64,000 bases of DNA. It comes from Oscillatoriales cyanobacterium. Its GTDB lineage: Bacteria; Cyanobacteriota; Cyanobacteriia; Cyanobacteriales; Microcoleaceae. Positions within the stretch are counted from its first letter, which is position 1, and every line of letters starts with the position of its first letter. The notes under the pieces are model-generated. The model saw only the letters and a list, made by a program, of their open reading frames with translations. It did no database searches and had not been told where the DNA came from. Both the position numbers and the translations under genes were made by a program. Below, one piece after another: positions 1 to 8,916 of the stretch. Where the stretch lies: positions 1 to 64,000 of the forward strand of contig RDYN01000018.1 of the NCBI GenBank assembly GCA_004293365.1, in the 5' to 3' direction.

Positions 1-37
1 TCATCGCGACTTATGTTATTCAGCCCTAATTTCCACA

Positions 38-85
38 GTCGTCTTAAGACGACTTCAGCTATGAGCCAGGGAATTAATTCCCTGG
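38..85. repeat. two adjacent perfect palindromes
   Basis: A 16-bp perfect palindrome lies at 38-53 (GTCGTC core around TTAA) and a 20-bp perfect palindrome at 66-85 (CCAGGG arms around AATTAATT). They sit just downstream of the stop of the minus-strand DUF427 gene. Each could fold as a hairpin in RNA. They may be a terminator or copies of a dispersed repeat; no U-tract is visible. Confidence 0.6.
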
Positions 86-131
86 CGGCCTGTCGGAATC
101 GCCAGCTAACAAACCCGCCGACAAAACAAAG

Positions 132-416
132 TTAAGCCTCTACCTTAACTCCTTTCCAAAAAGCAACATATCCTGCAATATTTTTAGCAGCATCTTTCGG
201 AGTAGGATAGTACCAAGCAGCATCCTTATTAACCTGTCCGCCGACTTCAACACTGTAGTAACTAGCAACACCTTTCCAACCGCAAGTAGTGTGAGTGCTG
301 CTATCCTTGAAATACTCGCGGTTGATGGCATCCGCCGGGAAATAATAGTTATTATCTACCATTTCGCACTTATCGCTCTCGGCCAAAACGGCACCATTCC
401 AAATTGCTTTCGGCAT
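132..416 (-). CDS. DUF427 domain-containing protein
   Basis: This 94-residue protein matches the single-domain DUF427 family in full length. It starts MPKAIWNGAVLAES and carries the family core around NNYYFPADAI, followed by TTCGWKGVASYYSV and a C-terminal AWYYPTPKDAAKNIAGYVAFWKG stretch split here by family-typical aromatic residues. The ATG is at 414-416. The biochemical role of the family is not established; it is small and soluble, with no signal peptide. It is divergent from the RecQ gene, about 100 bp away, so the two probably have separate promoters in that gap. Confidence 0.85.
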   Translation of the reverse strand: MPKAIWNGAVLAESDKCEMVDNNYYFPADAINREYFKDSSTHTTCGWKGVASYYSVEVGGQVNKDAAWYYPTPKDAAKNIAGYVAFWKGVKVEA

Positions 417-513
417 CGGTTTATCTGCTTAAATTGAGATTCTCAAATATTGTAACTGTATTTGTGCTCAAAAGACCTAGAATAAGGTAGAAGTCAACAA
501 CCAATTACTGCAA

Positions 514-2709
514 ATGTCAGGGTCGAATCCGCCAACATCTCTCGCGCCCTCATCCCTCGAACAATCCCTCAAACATTCCTTTGGCTACGACTCTTTCCGC
601 CCCGGGCAGCGGGAAATTGTCGAAGCTGCTCTCCAACAACGCGATATGATGATTGTCATGCCGACTGGCGGTGGCAAATCTTTGTGCTTTCAATTACCGG
701 CTTTGTTGAAACCGGGATTGACGGTGGTTGTTTCGCCGCTGATTGCCCTGATGCAAGACCAGGTGGAAGCTTTGCAGGATAATGGGATTGGGGCGACTTT
801 TCTCAACAGCACTTTGAGCGCTATGGAAACCCGATCGCGCTCCACAGCAATTCTCGAAGGTAAAATTAAACTGCTGTACGTTGCGCCCGAACGCTTGCTG
901 GGCGAGAGATTTTTACCGTTTTTAGATATAGTAGCTTCTAAGTTAGGAATTTCGGCATTTGCGATCGACGAAGCCCACTGCGTTTCGGAATGGGGACACG
1001 ACTTTCGACCAGAATACAGACAAATGGAGCGAGTGCGCGATCGCTACCCAGACATCCCCATTATGGCACTAACCGCCACAGCCACCGAGCGCGTCCGCCA
1101 AGACATAATCCAGCAGCTAAACCTGCGAAATCCCTACATCCACGTCGCCAGCTTCAACCGTCCCAATTTATACTACGAAGTCCGCCAAAAAACCAAGCAC
1201 AGTTTTGCCGAAGTCTTGCAAATCATCCAAAAAAAAGGCGGTTCAGGAATCATCTACTGCCTCAGCCGCAAAAAAGTTGACGAAGTTGCCTACAAATTGC
1301 AGCAAAACGGCATTCAAGCCTTACCATACCACGCCGGCATGAGCGATAGCGATCGCGCCACCAACCAAACCCGCTTCATCCGCGACGACGTACAAGTAAT
1401 GGTAGCCACAGTCGCCTTCGGGATGGGAATCAACAAACCCGACGTAAGGTTTGTAATTCACCACGACTTACCCAAAAACCTAGAAGGATACTATCAAGAA
1501 TCAGGCCGCGCAGGCAGAGACAACGAACCATCCCACTGCACCTTATTCTTCGGATTCGGCGATGTCAAAACCATCGAATACATCATCGAACAAAAACCAG
1601 ACGAACAAGAACAAAGAATAGCCCGCCAACAGTTAAGGCGAGTAATCAACTATGCAGAATCCAGCGATTGCCGCCGCACAGTCCAATTAAGTTATTTCGG
1701 CGATTCATTTCCCGGCGATTGCGGCAACTGCGACAACTGTTGCAACAAAAAACCCGTAGAAGACTGGACGATTGAGGCCATGAAATTTCTTTCCTGCATC
1801 GCCCGATGCCAAGAGAAATTCGGCATGAATCACATTATAGACGTGCTGCGCGGCTCAAAAAATCAAAAAATATTGCAATACCAGCACAACCAACTTTCCA
1901 CCTACGGCATTGGCAAAGATAGAAGTGCCGACGAGTGGAAAAAGTTAAGTCGTTCGCTGATAAACCAAGGTTTCTTAGACGAAAAAACAGACGGCTTTCC
2001 AGTTTTGAAACTCAACGAAAAAAGTTGGGAAATCATGAAACGCCAGCGCACAGTAGAAATCGCCATCGAAGCGCCGCGAGAAGTACAGGGAAGAGTGCGG
2101 TCTTTAGCCGTAGAAGTAGAAGGCTTATTTTCCATATTGCGAAGTCTCCGCAAACAAATTGCCGACGAACAATTCGTACCGCCTTACGTAGTGTTTGCTG
2201 ATAGAAGCTTGCGAGACATGGCAGAAAAACGCCCGCAAACTCTCACAGAATTTGAGGAAGTTTACGGCGTCGGCAGTAACAAGCGAGATAAGTACGGCAA
2301 AGTTTTCTTAGAAGCAATTCACACTTTTTGCAAAGAACAAGGATTGCCAACAAGTGCAGCATCTTCTGCCGCCGCCAATCTTCCCACTCTTGCTAACGTT
2401 CCGTCTTATTCGCAGATGCAAACCTGGGAATTGTACCGCCAAGGTTTGACAGTTCAAGGCATAGCCAACGCGCGGGGCATGAGTCCGACTACTATTGCGG
2501 GACATCTGGTAGAATTAATTGATATGGGCAAGGAAGTTGATATAAATTTGTTGGTGGAATCGGAACGCCAGCAGGCTATTGTACAAGCAATTGAAGTTAT
2601 TGGAGATGAAAGATTGAGAGCAATTTATGAGTATTTGCAAGAAGGTTATACGTTTGAGGAGATTAAGTTTGTGCGCGCTTGGTGGCGGCAAAATTATGTC
2701 AGTTTTTAA
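514..2709 (+). CDS. recQ: ATP-dependent DNA helicase RecQ
   Basis: This 731-residue superfamily-2 3'-5' DNA helicase acts in recombination and fork repair. Walker A is MPTGGGKS at about residues 49-56, and the DEAH box is at about 152-155 followed by the RecQ aromatic loop. The helicase C domain contains the QESGRAGRDNEPS motif VI. The RQC zinc cluster (one Cys, then CGNCDNCC) is at about 386-411, an HRDC domain at about 541-612, and a C-terminal helix-turn-helix of the helicase-associated type at about 630-730. Length and domain order are typical for the longer bacterial RecQ proteins. The downstream AAA/TOPRIM pair begins 60 bp later but is much more AT-rich, so a shared operon is uncertain. 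Confidence 0.95.
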   Translation: MSGSNPPTSLAPSSLEQSLKHSFGYDSFRPGQREIVEAALQQRDMMIVMPTGGGKSLCFQLPALLKPGLTVVVSPLIALMQDQVEALQDNGIGATFLNSTLSAMETRSRSTAILEGKIKLLYVAPERLLGERFLPFLDIVASKLGISAFAIDEAHCVSEWGHDFRPEYRQMERVRDRYPDIPIMALTATATERVRQDIIQQLNLRNPYIHVASFNRPNLYYEVRQKTKHSFAEVLQIIQKKGGSGIIYCLSRKKVDEVAYKLQQNGIQALPYHAGMSDSDRATNQTRFIRDDVQVMVATVAFGMGINKPDVRFVIHHDLPKNLEGYYQESGRAGRDNEPSHCTLFFGFGDVKTIEYIIEQKPDEQEQRIARQQLRRVINYAESSDCRRTVQLSYFGDSFPGDCGNCDNCCNKKPVEDWTIEAMKFLSCIARCQEKFGMNHIIDVLRGSKNQKILQYQHNQLSTYGIGKDRSADEWKKLSRSLINQGFLDEKTDGFPVLKLNEKSWEIMKRQRTVEIAIEAPREVQGRVRSLAVEVEGLFSILRSLRKQIADEQFVPPYVVFADRSLRDMAEKRPQTLTEFEEVYGVGSNKRDKYGKVFLEAIHTFCKEQGLPTSAASSAAANLPTLANVPSYSQMQTWELYRQGLTVQGIANARGMSPTTIAGHLVELIDMGKEVDINLLVESERQQAIVQAIEVIGDERLRAIYEYLQEGYTFEEIKFVRAWWRQNYVSF

Positions 2710-2769
2710 CCGCAGATGTCGGCGGATTAGCGCGCTATGGACGCAGATGATTAATGGATAGGAGGGGAA

Positions 2770-3897
2770 ATGAGAATTAAAAAAGTAGCTTTTTGGGATA
2801 ATGAATTAGAGTGGCGTTTTGAACCAATCTATTTTTCCAATCTTGCCTTGCTAGTTGGAGTATCGGGCGTTGGCAAAACTCAAATACTTAAAGGAATTTT
2901 GGGGCTAAAAGAGATAGCGAATGGTGCTTCGTTAAACGGCTTAGCGTGGGATATTACATTTTCGACAGTAAAAAATGTCGAGTATCGCTGGCAAGGCGAA
3001 TTTGAAACTAAAAAAAACTTTTCCATGATTTCTAATGAGATTGAAGAGGAAATTAATAAATTTAGAATTGTTCGAGAACATCTATTTAAAGAAGAAAATG
3101 TTATTATAGAAAGAACACCTAACGATATTATATTTAAAGGAAATAAAACACCCAAGTTATCGCCGTTTCAAAGTGTAGTTGAAATTTTAAACCAAGAAGA
3201 AGATATTTCACCTGTTCAGCAAGGGTTTAATAAAATTATTTACAGCGATAATTCGAGATCGTCTAATGGGATTTACGCTATACCAATAAGGGTACTATCG
3301 ATAATCAAGGACAATATTGCCCTGGAAGATATTCAAGCGAGTAATATACCAATTCTTCTTAAGTTGGCTTTGATTGCTCGGCATTATCCAGATGTTTTCA
3401 ATAAGATAAAATCAAAGTTTATCGAAATTTTTCATCAAGTGGAAGATGTTAAAATAGAAGCAATTGAAAATAATGAAAATCCATCATTTCCCAATTTTCC
3501 TGTTCAGATAAAAGAGACAGGTATCAATGATTGGATTTTTCAAAATAACATTTCTTCTGGAATGCTGAAAACGCTAATTCTTATTAGCGAACTGTATTTG
3601 TCGCCAGAAGGAACTTTAATTCTGATCGATGAATTTGAAAACAGCTTGGGAGTTAACTGTATAGATGTTGTAACTGATTTACTTTGGCAAAACCGAAATA
3701 TTCAAATTATCCTCACCAGTCATCATCCGTACATTATCAACAATATCAGCATGGAATACTGGAAAATAGTAACTCGCAAAGGAGGTGTAGTAACGGTAAC
3801 TGATGCGAAAGATTTGAACCTGGGAAAATCTAGACATCAGGCTTTTACGCAATTGATTAATCTAGAAGAATATAGCGAAGGAATTAAAGTTGAATGA
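2770..3897 (+). CDS. AAA family ATPase (ABC/OLD-type), defence-like
   Basis: This 375-residue ATPase belongs to the AAA_15/AAA_21 (SMC/ABC-like) group. Walker A is GVSGVGKT at residues 30-37. An ABC signature-like SSGMLKT is near 262, Walker B LILIDEFEN near 288-296, and the switch histidines TSHHPYIIN near 316. No DNA-binding or transporter domain is fused. The stop codon overlaps the start of the next gene by four bases (ATGA), which indicates translational coupling. A GGAGG ribosome-binding site precedes the ATG. Base composition is clearly more AT-rich than recQ, suggesting horizontal transfer. Such ATPases paired with TOPRIM proteins occur in anti-phage systems (OLD/Gabija-like, PARIS, Rlo-type). 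The exact family is not identified. Confidence 0.8.
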   Translation: MRIKKVAFWDNELEWRFEPIYFSNLALLVGVSGVGKTQILKGILGLKEIANGASLNGLAWDITFSTVKNVEYRWQGEFETKKNFSMISNEIEEEINKFRIVREHLFKEENVIIERTPNDIIFKGNKTPKLSPFQSVVEILNQEEDISPVQQGFNKIIYSDNSRSSNGIYAIPIRVLSIIKDNIALEDIQASNIPILLKLALIARHYPDVFNKIKSKFIEIFHQVEDVKIEAIENNENPSFPNFPVQIKETGINDWIFQNNISSGMLKTLILISELYLSPEGTLILIDEFENSLGVNCIDVVTDLLWQNRNIQIILTSHHPYIINNISMEYWKIVTRKGGVVTVTDAKDLNLGKSRHQAFTQLINLEEYSEGIKVE

Positions 3898-4598
3898 ATT
3901 TGTATTTTTTAGTCGAAGGGATGCAATCGGAGAGAAAAGTTTATCCAGCTTGGCTAAGTCATTTATTACCTGAATTAACACGAGTTCAGAGTTACGATGA
4001 GGTGAAGGACAAAAATTATTACTTGATTAGTGGGGAAGGATATCCTTCATTATATGATTTTATTCCTCCTTCGATTGAGGAAATTAACTTAAGCGGAAAA
4101 TACAACTATTTTGTAGTGTGTTTTGATGCGGAGGAAAATACTGTTGCTGAAAGGCACGCAGAAATTTATGATTTTTTTGATCGGGAAAAGCTAGTATTAA
4201 AAAATACAGAACTTGTGCTAATTGTTCAAAATCGCTGTTTGGAAACTTGGCTGCTGGGAAATCGTAATATTTATGCAACACATTCTCAAAAATTAATACA
4301 TCCTAAGAATCAATTTTTATTAGATTATACTAAGTATTATAATGTTTCAGTTGACTGTCCTGAAAAAATGGGAAAATATCTAGATTTTAATACTCACGCT
4401 CAGTTTCACGGAGCTTATTTGAAAGTGTTATTTGAAGCTAAAAATGCTACATATTCTAAAACAAGGCCCGGAGATGTACTCAAGCCCTTTTATTTGGAAC
4501 AGCTATTGAAAAGAATTGAAGAGAAGCCAGGGCAACTGAATACTTTTCGTCATTTTGTCGATTTTTGTAAGATAGTTAAATCTAAATTGCAGTATTAA
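3894..4598 (+). CDS. TOPRIM-like partner of the AAA ATPase (RloB/DUF4276-like)
   Basis: This 234-residue protein is translated with a 4-bp overlap with the ATPase gene. Three TOPRIM-like elements are visible. The acidic FLVEG motif near the N-terminus has Glu8. A hydrophobic strand ends in CFDAEEN near residue 82. A later VQNRCLETWLLGN block resembles the conserved E-x-W segment of RloB/DUF4276/DUF4435 proteins. In known systems such proteins are nucleases or toxins controlled by the ATPase. The assignment rests on motifs and gene pairing rather than full-length similarity, so activity is inferred. Codon use is AT-rich like its partner. Confidence 0.6.
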   Translation: MNLYFLVEGMQSERKVYPAWLSHLLPELTRVQSYDEVKDKNYYLISGEGYPSLYDFIPPSIEEINLSGKYNYFVVCFDAEENTVAERHAEIYDFFDREKLVLKNTELVLIVQNRCLETWLLGNRNIYATHSQKLIHPKNQFLLDYTKYYNVSVDCPEKMGKYLDFNTHAQFHGAYLKVLFEAKNATYSKTRPGDVLKPFYLEQLLKRIEEKPGQLNTFRHFVDFCKIVKSKLQY

Positions 4599-4635
4599 AC
4601 GGCAATAATTATAGAAATTACGCAGAACCTCTATA

Positions 4636-4736
4636 TAGCCTTTCTCAAAAAGATGACCTATGACTGATAGCTTATATAACCACTAAACTCAGAGGGCCCA
4701 AGCCCAACTACGTACCTCAATTTCTGAGAAGCTCTA
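4636..4736 (-). mobile_element. 101-bp MITE, TAGCCTTTCTCA-type ends
   Basis: The element begins TAGCCTTTCTCA and ends with a degenerate inverted copy (TGAGAAGCTCTA), flanked by TA on each side. Its core GGGCCCAAGCCCAACTACGT also occurs, inverted, in the element at 22411-22513. Both lie in intergenic DNA. The TA flanks suggest an IS630/Tc1-mariner-type source. Confidence 0.65.
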
Positions 4737-4800
4737 TATGGTAGGACTCAATGCCCTAACCTGAGAATGATAAATTATGACTCTGTGCTCCGCGTGCACC

Positions 4801-5541
4801 CTATACTTTACAATTGTACAATAAATAGTTGACTTCATTAGCCAGCCATTCGTTAAACAGATTGTGCAATATTTCTTGATAGCGTTCAGGGGTTAATTCC
4901 GCTGGAATAAACTTTTCAACCATGAACAAGTGATATCCTCGCTCTGTTTCAATTGGACGAATCACTTCCCCGGGTTTAGCGCTAAATATGGCAACGGCTA
5001 TGTCTGGTTTTAAACTCCACCGATAAACATTGCCTTCGCAACCGCATAAATGTCGGCGATTTTCATCAATGTCGTAAAGGTGGGCTGCATCAAAAAAGCT
5101 GATTTCTCCTTCTTGAATTTCATAAAATATTTCTCGGGCAAGTTGTACGTTCGCAACAATTATTTGATAAAGAATTATTTGATCGAATTGCAATTTGCTT
5201 TGCACGAAAATCTTTTCTACGTCTTTGGCAAATAAGTGTTCTGCTAATTTTTGGGAGAGGATTCGATCGCAAATTCCGGCCTCTAAGTCTTCTACCGAAA
5301 TCATCTGCTCCGCCAGCCACGCAATCGTATCCGCCGCTTTCTCCAGACGCTTCTCGCGCCGCAGCTTGTCGCCGGCAACTTGAATTTCTTCGGGAGTCAC
5401 AGTTAACCCCCGTTCCTCGGCTGCTTTGTCAATAACTTTTTTCTGCAAAACTTGTTGACAAAATGGCTTTAATTGCCGCTCTTTTCTGAGTAGTTTGATG
5501 ATTTCACTGGATTCTATCAATGGCTGGTAAAAGTCTTTCAT
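4801..5541 (-). CDS. PpiC/parvulin-type peptidylprolyl isomerase (SurA-like)
   Basis: This 246-residue protein has an N-terminal SurA-like helical part and a C-terminal parvulin domain (about residues 120-215). The latter contains the typical ETERGYHLFMVEK segment and an FSAKPGEV motif. No signal peptide is evident. Parvulins of this type accompany HlyD and C39-ABC exporter genes in cyanobacteria, and this one is the last minus-strand gene of such a locus. The likely role is folding or release of exported substrates such as the RTX protein and small peptides upstream of it. A GAGAGAG ribosome-binding site precedes the ATG at 5539-5541. Confidence 0.8.
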   Translation of the reverse strand: MKDFYQPLIESSEIIKLLRKERQLKPFCQQVLQKKVIDKAAEERGLTVTPEEIQVAGDKLRREKRLEKAADTIAWLAEQMISVEDLEAGICDRILSQKLAEHLFAKDVEKIFVQSKLQFDQIILYQIIVANVQLAREIFYEIQEGEISFFDAAHLYDIDENRRHLCGCEGNVYRWSLKPDIAVAIFSAKPGEVIRPIETERGYHLFMVEKFIPAELTPERYQEILHNLFNEWLANEVNYLLYNCKV

Positions 5542-5630
5542 ATTTCTCTCTCAAGCTATAGAAGTTGATTGAGCTCATCCCCACGAGGCTTCCTGCGGGG
5601 GAGTTCGTGTTAACGGTTAGCTACAAGGTT

Positions 5631-7349
5631 TTATGCAAGCAAACTGATAAAATCACCATTGGTTAAAGTTGTTGTACCTGCTGCGTTTACTGTCCCCAAA
5701 ACAACGGCTAAAATTCGATCGCCATTATTGGAACTAAACTTGACCAAAGTTGCGTCTGCGGTACCGTTACCGTCAGTATCAAACGCCACCAGCGCAATAT
5801 CTGCGGCAGAAAGTCCGCCTGTCAGGCCGATTTTATCACCTTCAGCGGCATTGAAATCAACCAGTATATCGGCTAAAAATAGATTAGCCACAGAACTCGT
5901 TGTTTCAGGTCTAAATACAAACGTATCAGCGCCGGCACCTCCAATCAACGTATCGATACCGAAGTCGCCGCACAGAAAATCGTCGCCGTTGCCGCCAATC
6001 AGCAAATCTTGACCTCTTCCTCCCCGCAAAGTGTCATTTCCATCCCCTCCTTCGATCGCATCGTTACCTCTGTTACCTTTGACAAAATCGTCGCCGCCTC
6101 CAGCAAAAACGCGATCGAACCCGCTACCGCAAGCAATCACATCAATGTCGCTGCTTCCCTGCCAATATCCGCCGCCGTTGCTGTCGTAGGTGACAGTTAA
6201 TTCCGCAGGATTTTCTGGGGGGGTGATTTCTGGCGCTGGGGTTGTATCGGCATTGCTGTTGTTGCTACTGTTAGCGGGAAGTGCGATCGACAAATTGCTG
6301 CTACTGTTATCTGTTGGCTCAGCAACGATCGTACTCTCGCCACCACCACCGGTACTTTCTGGAGACAAATTAGAAAGACTTGAATTGCTAGAAGTTCCGC
6401 CAGTCACCGCAGCAAGCGGCGCACCGTCATTATTATTTGACGGTGTTGGAGTTGGAGTTGGTGCTGGTGTTGGAGTTGAAGCAGGTGTTAGCCGTATTGG
6501 TATTGGTATTGGCGCTGGTGTTGGTGTTGGCGTTGGCGTTGGTGTTGGCGCTGGTGTTGGCGCTGTGATATTAATTGCCGGTGCAGAGTCTGTAGCAGCC
6601 GCCGCTGGAGTCGGCGCTGGAGTCGGCGCTGGAGTCGGTGCTGGAGTTGGTGCTGGAGTTGGCGCTGGAGTCGGTGCTGGAGTCGGTGCTGGAGTCGGGG
6701 CTGGTGTTGGCGCTGGTATTGGCGCTGGTATTGGCGCTGGAGTCGGCGCTGGAGTCGGCGCTGGAGTTGAAGCAGTGGCGCTCGTAGCCGGCGGAGTCTC
6801 TAAACCGCTGCTAGCTGAGGCGATCGCGCTACTAGAAGTACCACCGGGATCCCATGCTGTCTGAGTGCTGGTGCTGCTCCCAGTCGGAGAAGTCGCTGTC
6901 GCGCTGCTGGTGCTGCTCGCACCGCTGCTGTCTCCTAAGGGCGCAGGTGTTGGTGCGGGCGCTGGCGCAGGTGTTGGTATTGGTATTGGCGCAGGTGTTG
7001 GTATTGGTATTGGCGCAGGCGCAGGTGTTGCTGCTGGCGCCGAAGCAGTGGCGCTAGTAGTTGGGGGCGCGACTGTAGAAGCACTCGCTGCCGCGCTGCC
7101 GCTGCTAGATGTAGCCCCCGCAGCGTAAGCAGTCTTACTACTGCTACTGCTTCCGATCGGCGAAGTGGCTGTCGCACTGCTGGTACTGCCCGCACCGCTG
7201 CTATTTACAAAGGAACTAGACTTGCTGGAAGAGCTGGTGCTGCCCGTACCAGAGTTATTCGCCGCCTGCGAATTCAAGGTGTTTAAACTATTGCTGTTTC
7301 CAACAATATTATTTAAGGGCTCAGGAGCTAATGAATCTAAAGAAGGCAT
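5631..7349 (-). CDS. RTX calcium-binding protein with Pro/Thr-Ala repeat tracts
   Basis: This is a 572-residue, probably secreted protein. Residues 1-105 are Ser/Gly/Asn-rich. Roughly 105-290 is dominated by APTPAP and PIPIPTPAP dipeptide-type repeats. Around 400-480 are hemolysin-type nonapeptide repeats of the GGxGxD form (GGDGND, GGNGDD, GGAGAD). A C-terminal segment follows that is common in type I secreted RTX proteins and ends in FISLLA. There is no Sec signal, which fits export by an HlyD/ABC system. The gene lies between small peptide genes and the parvulin on the same strand. GGAGAT precedes the ATG at 7347-7349. The Pro-rich tract is encoded by short tandem DNA repeats and may vary in length between strains. 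Confidence 0.8.
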   Translation of the reverse strand: MPSLDSLAPEPLNNIVGNSNSLNTLNSQAANNSGTGSTSSSSKSSSFVNSSGAGSTSSATATSPIGSSSSSKTAYAAGATSSSGSAAASASTVAPPTTSATASAPAATPAPAPIPIPTPAPIPIPTPAPAPAPTPAPLGDSSGASSTSSATATSPTGSSTSTQTAWDPGGTSSSAIASASSGLETPPATSATASTPAPTPAPTPAPIPAPIPAPTPAPTPAPTPAPTPAPTPAPTPAPTPAPTPAPTPAAAATDSAPAINITAPTPAPTPTPTPTPTPAPIPIPIRLTPASTPTPAPTPTPTPSNNNDGAPLAAVTGGTSSNSSLSNLSPESTGGGGESTIVAEPTDNSSSNLSIALPANSSNNSNADTTPAPEITPPENPAELTVTYDSNGGGYWQGSSDIDVIACGSGFDRVFAGGGDDFVKGNRGNDAIEGGDGNDTLRGGRGQDLLIGGNGDDFLCGDFGIDTLIGGAGADTFVFRPETTSSVANLFLADILVDFNAAEGDKIGLTGGLSAADIALVAFDTDGNGTADATLVKFSSNNGDRILAVVLGTVNAAGTTTLTNGDFISLLA

Positions 7350-7618
7350 CGCGATTTATCTCCTTTTATCTGTATGGCTGTCCCGCTGATTATTTATTAA
7401 ATTTGATTTAGCCATTATTATCAAAACGCCTTTTAAAATTTGAAATTCACCTGACACTCGTCGGCACAGCAGTAAGTTGTTCTGCATTTAAATTGCATAT
7501 CAAAAAAAATCAGACTATTGTGGGGTGGGCGTCCCGCCCGCCCTGAATATACAATTTAAACGTGCGACAGCTTGGAATTACTATTTCTGATGAAACTGCC
7601 AACCGCGATCGCAAATCA

Positions 7619-7933
7619 TTAGGGCTGACCGCTAGAGATGAACAAAGATCTGCTATCGTTCAAGGAGACAGAATAACTGTTGCCAGTGCGAGCGTAAGAG
7701 TTAGCTGTAGCTGAGGCTTCAGTAAAAGCCATATAAGGGCTAACATACACCTTTGTGTAAGTGTTAGCATCAGTCGAGGTATTTTGGCCAATAGCAAAAG
7801 CATTAGCATCAGCACTGCCAAATCCATAGGTAGCAAAAGTCTGAGCGCTACCAGCAGCGCGCGTATAACCAGCACCTACAAGTTTGCTCGCTCCTAAAAC
7901 TGCCTCTACATAATCTAAATCATCAATAATCAT
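7619..7933 (-). CDS. small secreted peptide with Gly-Gly-type leader (divergent)
   Basis: This 104-residue product starts MIIDDLDYVEAVLGAS followed by KLVGAG. The pattern matches the leaders of the two downstream-numbered peptides (MIISDLNHVE...VVGG) but with GA instead of GG at the presumed cleavage site. The mature part is rich in Ala, Ser, Thr and Tyr and has no membrane segment. It is on the same strand as, and presumably a cargo of, the C39-peptidase exporter at 12478-15654. Function (bacteriocin, signal or structural peptide) is unknown. Confidence 0.65.
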   Translation of the reverse strand: MIIDDLDYVEAVLGASKLVGAGYTRAAGSAQTFATYGFGSADANAFAIGQNTSTDANTYTKVYVSPYMAFTEASATANSYARTGNSYSVSLNDSRSLFISSGQP

Positions 7934-8136
7934 GTTTTTTCACCGCAACAATTTTTAGTGGCTGCTTAACTGATGTGAGAAAGCAAGCCAGCCAACGCCA
8001 TTAAGTATGTTGGCACAGTTCAAAACAGCTATGTAAAGTTTGGCAAGCATTTGTGACTTACTTATCTAGAGTTCGCTCCCGCATTTTTTGCATTGCTTTA
8101 CATAGCTGGGTTTCTGACTGCTTGTCTGCGCTGTGG

Positions 8137-8439
8137 TTAGTAGCAGTAGCAGCTAAAACCAGAAGTAGCTGCGATCGAAGCACCGCTAGAGGAAGAGCTG
8201 TAAGGTGTGGTAACAGCGTTGTTGAAGGTCTGAGTCATAGTGCCCGGGCCTACGGCGGACGCTTTAGATTCAGCAGTGGCTGCATGACCGTAAACAAACA
8301 CGTTCGAGCTGATGTATTTATTCAGCTTGAAATTTTCGTAAAACTGCACGTTCGAGTAGTCATTTTCTAAGTCAAAACCGCCGACTACGCTGGTGGATTC
8401 AGAAACGCTTTCGACATGGTTCAGGTCAGAAATAATCAT
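8137..8439 (-). CDS. small Gly-Gly-leader peptide, copy A
   Basis: This 100-residue peptide starts MIISDLNHVESVSEST and reaches a VVGG motif at residues 18-21, a double-glycine leader suited to C39 peptidase processing. The mature region contains YSNVQFYENFKLNKYISS and a Ser-rich stretch, then ends in CYCY. It is a tandem near-copy of the gene at 8617-8916, differing mainly in the leader, around residues 25-27 and at the C-terminal tip. Cyanobacterial peptide families with such leaders are grouped as bacteriocin-like, but no activity can be inferred here. Confidence 0.75.
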   Translation of the reverse strand: MIISDLNHVESVSESTSVVGGFDLENDYSNVQFYENFKLNKYISSNVFVYGHAATAESKASAVGPGTMTQTFNNAVTTPYSSSSSGASIAATSGFSCYCY

Positions 8440-8493
8440 GGTTTTTCTCCGCGATATTCAGTGTATTTTGTGTAAAAATTGCAAAATTTTGTC

Positions 8494-8584
8494 GGGAGTT
8501 TAAACTGTAGTTACCGTGAGGGTTTTACTGACTTTTTGACGGTCAAACTGCTGCGGCGATGCGATGGATTGAGTTTAAACTCCC
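8494..8584. repeat. 13-bp inverted repeat between tandem peptide genes
   Basis: GGGAGTTTAAACT at 8494-8506 is perfectly complementary to AGTTTAAACTCCC at 8572-8584. It lies between the two near-identical peptide genes, in the leader region of copy A. It could be a hairpin that reduces read-through or a small inserted element. A shorter TTTGAC/GTCAAA-type pairing lies inside. Confidence 0.55.
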
Positions 8585-8616
8585 AGATGATAGAGAGTCT
8601 GGCTTCAATGTGGTGA

Positions 8617-8916
8617 TTACCAGCGGTAGTAGAAACCAGAAGTAGCTGCGATCGAAGCACCGCTAGAGGAAGAGCTGTAAGGTGTGGTCTCTGCGTTGTT
8701 GAAGGTCTGAGTCATAGTGCCCGGGCCGTAGGCGGATGCTTTAGATTCAGCAGTGGCTGCATGACCGTAAACAAACACCTTCGAGCTGATGTATTTATTC
8801 AGGTTGAAATTTTCGTAAAACTGCACGTTCGAGTAGTCATAGCCTAAGTCAAAACCGCCGACTACGCTGGTGGATACTGCAACTTCTTCGACATGGTTCA
8901 GGTCAGAAATAATCAT
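8617..8916 (-). CDS. small Gly-Gly-leader peptide, copy B
   Basis: This 99-residue paralogue of the 8137-8439 product starts MIISDLNHVEEVAVST with VVGG at residues 18-21. The body is nearly identical to copy A, but the C-terminus reads GFYYRW instead of GFSCYCY, so copy B lacks the two terminal cysteines. Same strand and probably the same transcript. The duplication plus a diverged tip suggests either cargo diversification or decay of one copy. Confidence 0.75.
   Translation of the reverse strand: MIISDLNHVEEVAVSTSVVGGFDLGYDYSNVQFYENFNLNKYISSKVFVYGHAATAESKASAYGPGTMTQTFNNAETTPYSSSSSGASIAATSGFYYRW

Noticed and set aside
6190-6864. Plus-strand frame of 224 codons rich in GVGAG
   Set aside because: It is the antisense shadow of the Ala-Pro-Thr repeat tract of the RTX gene.
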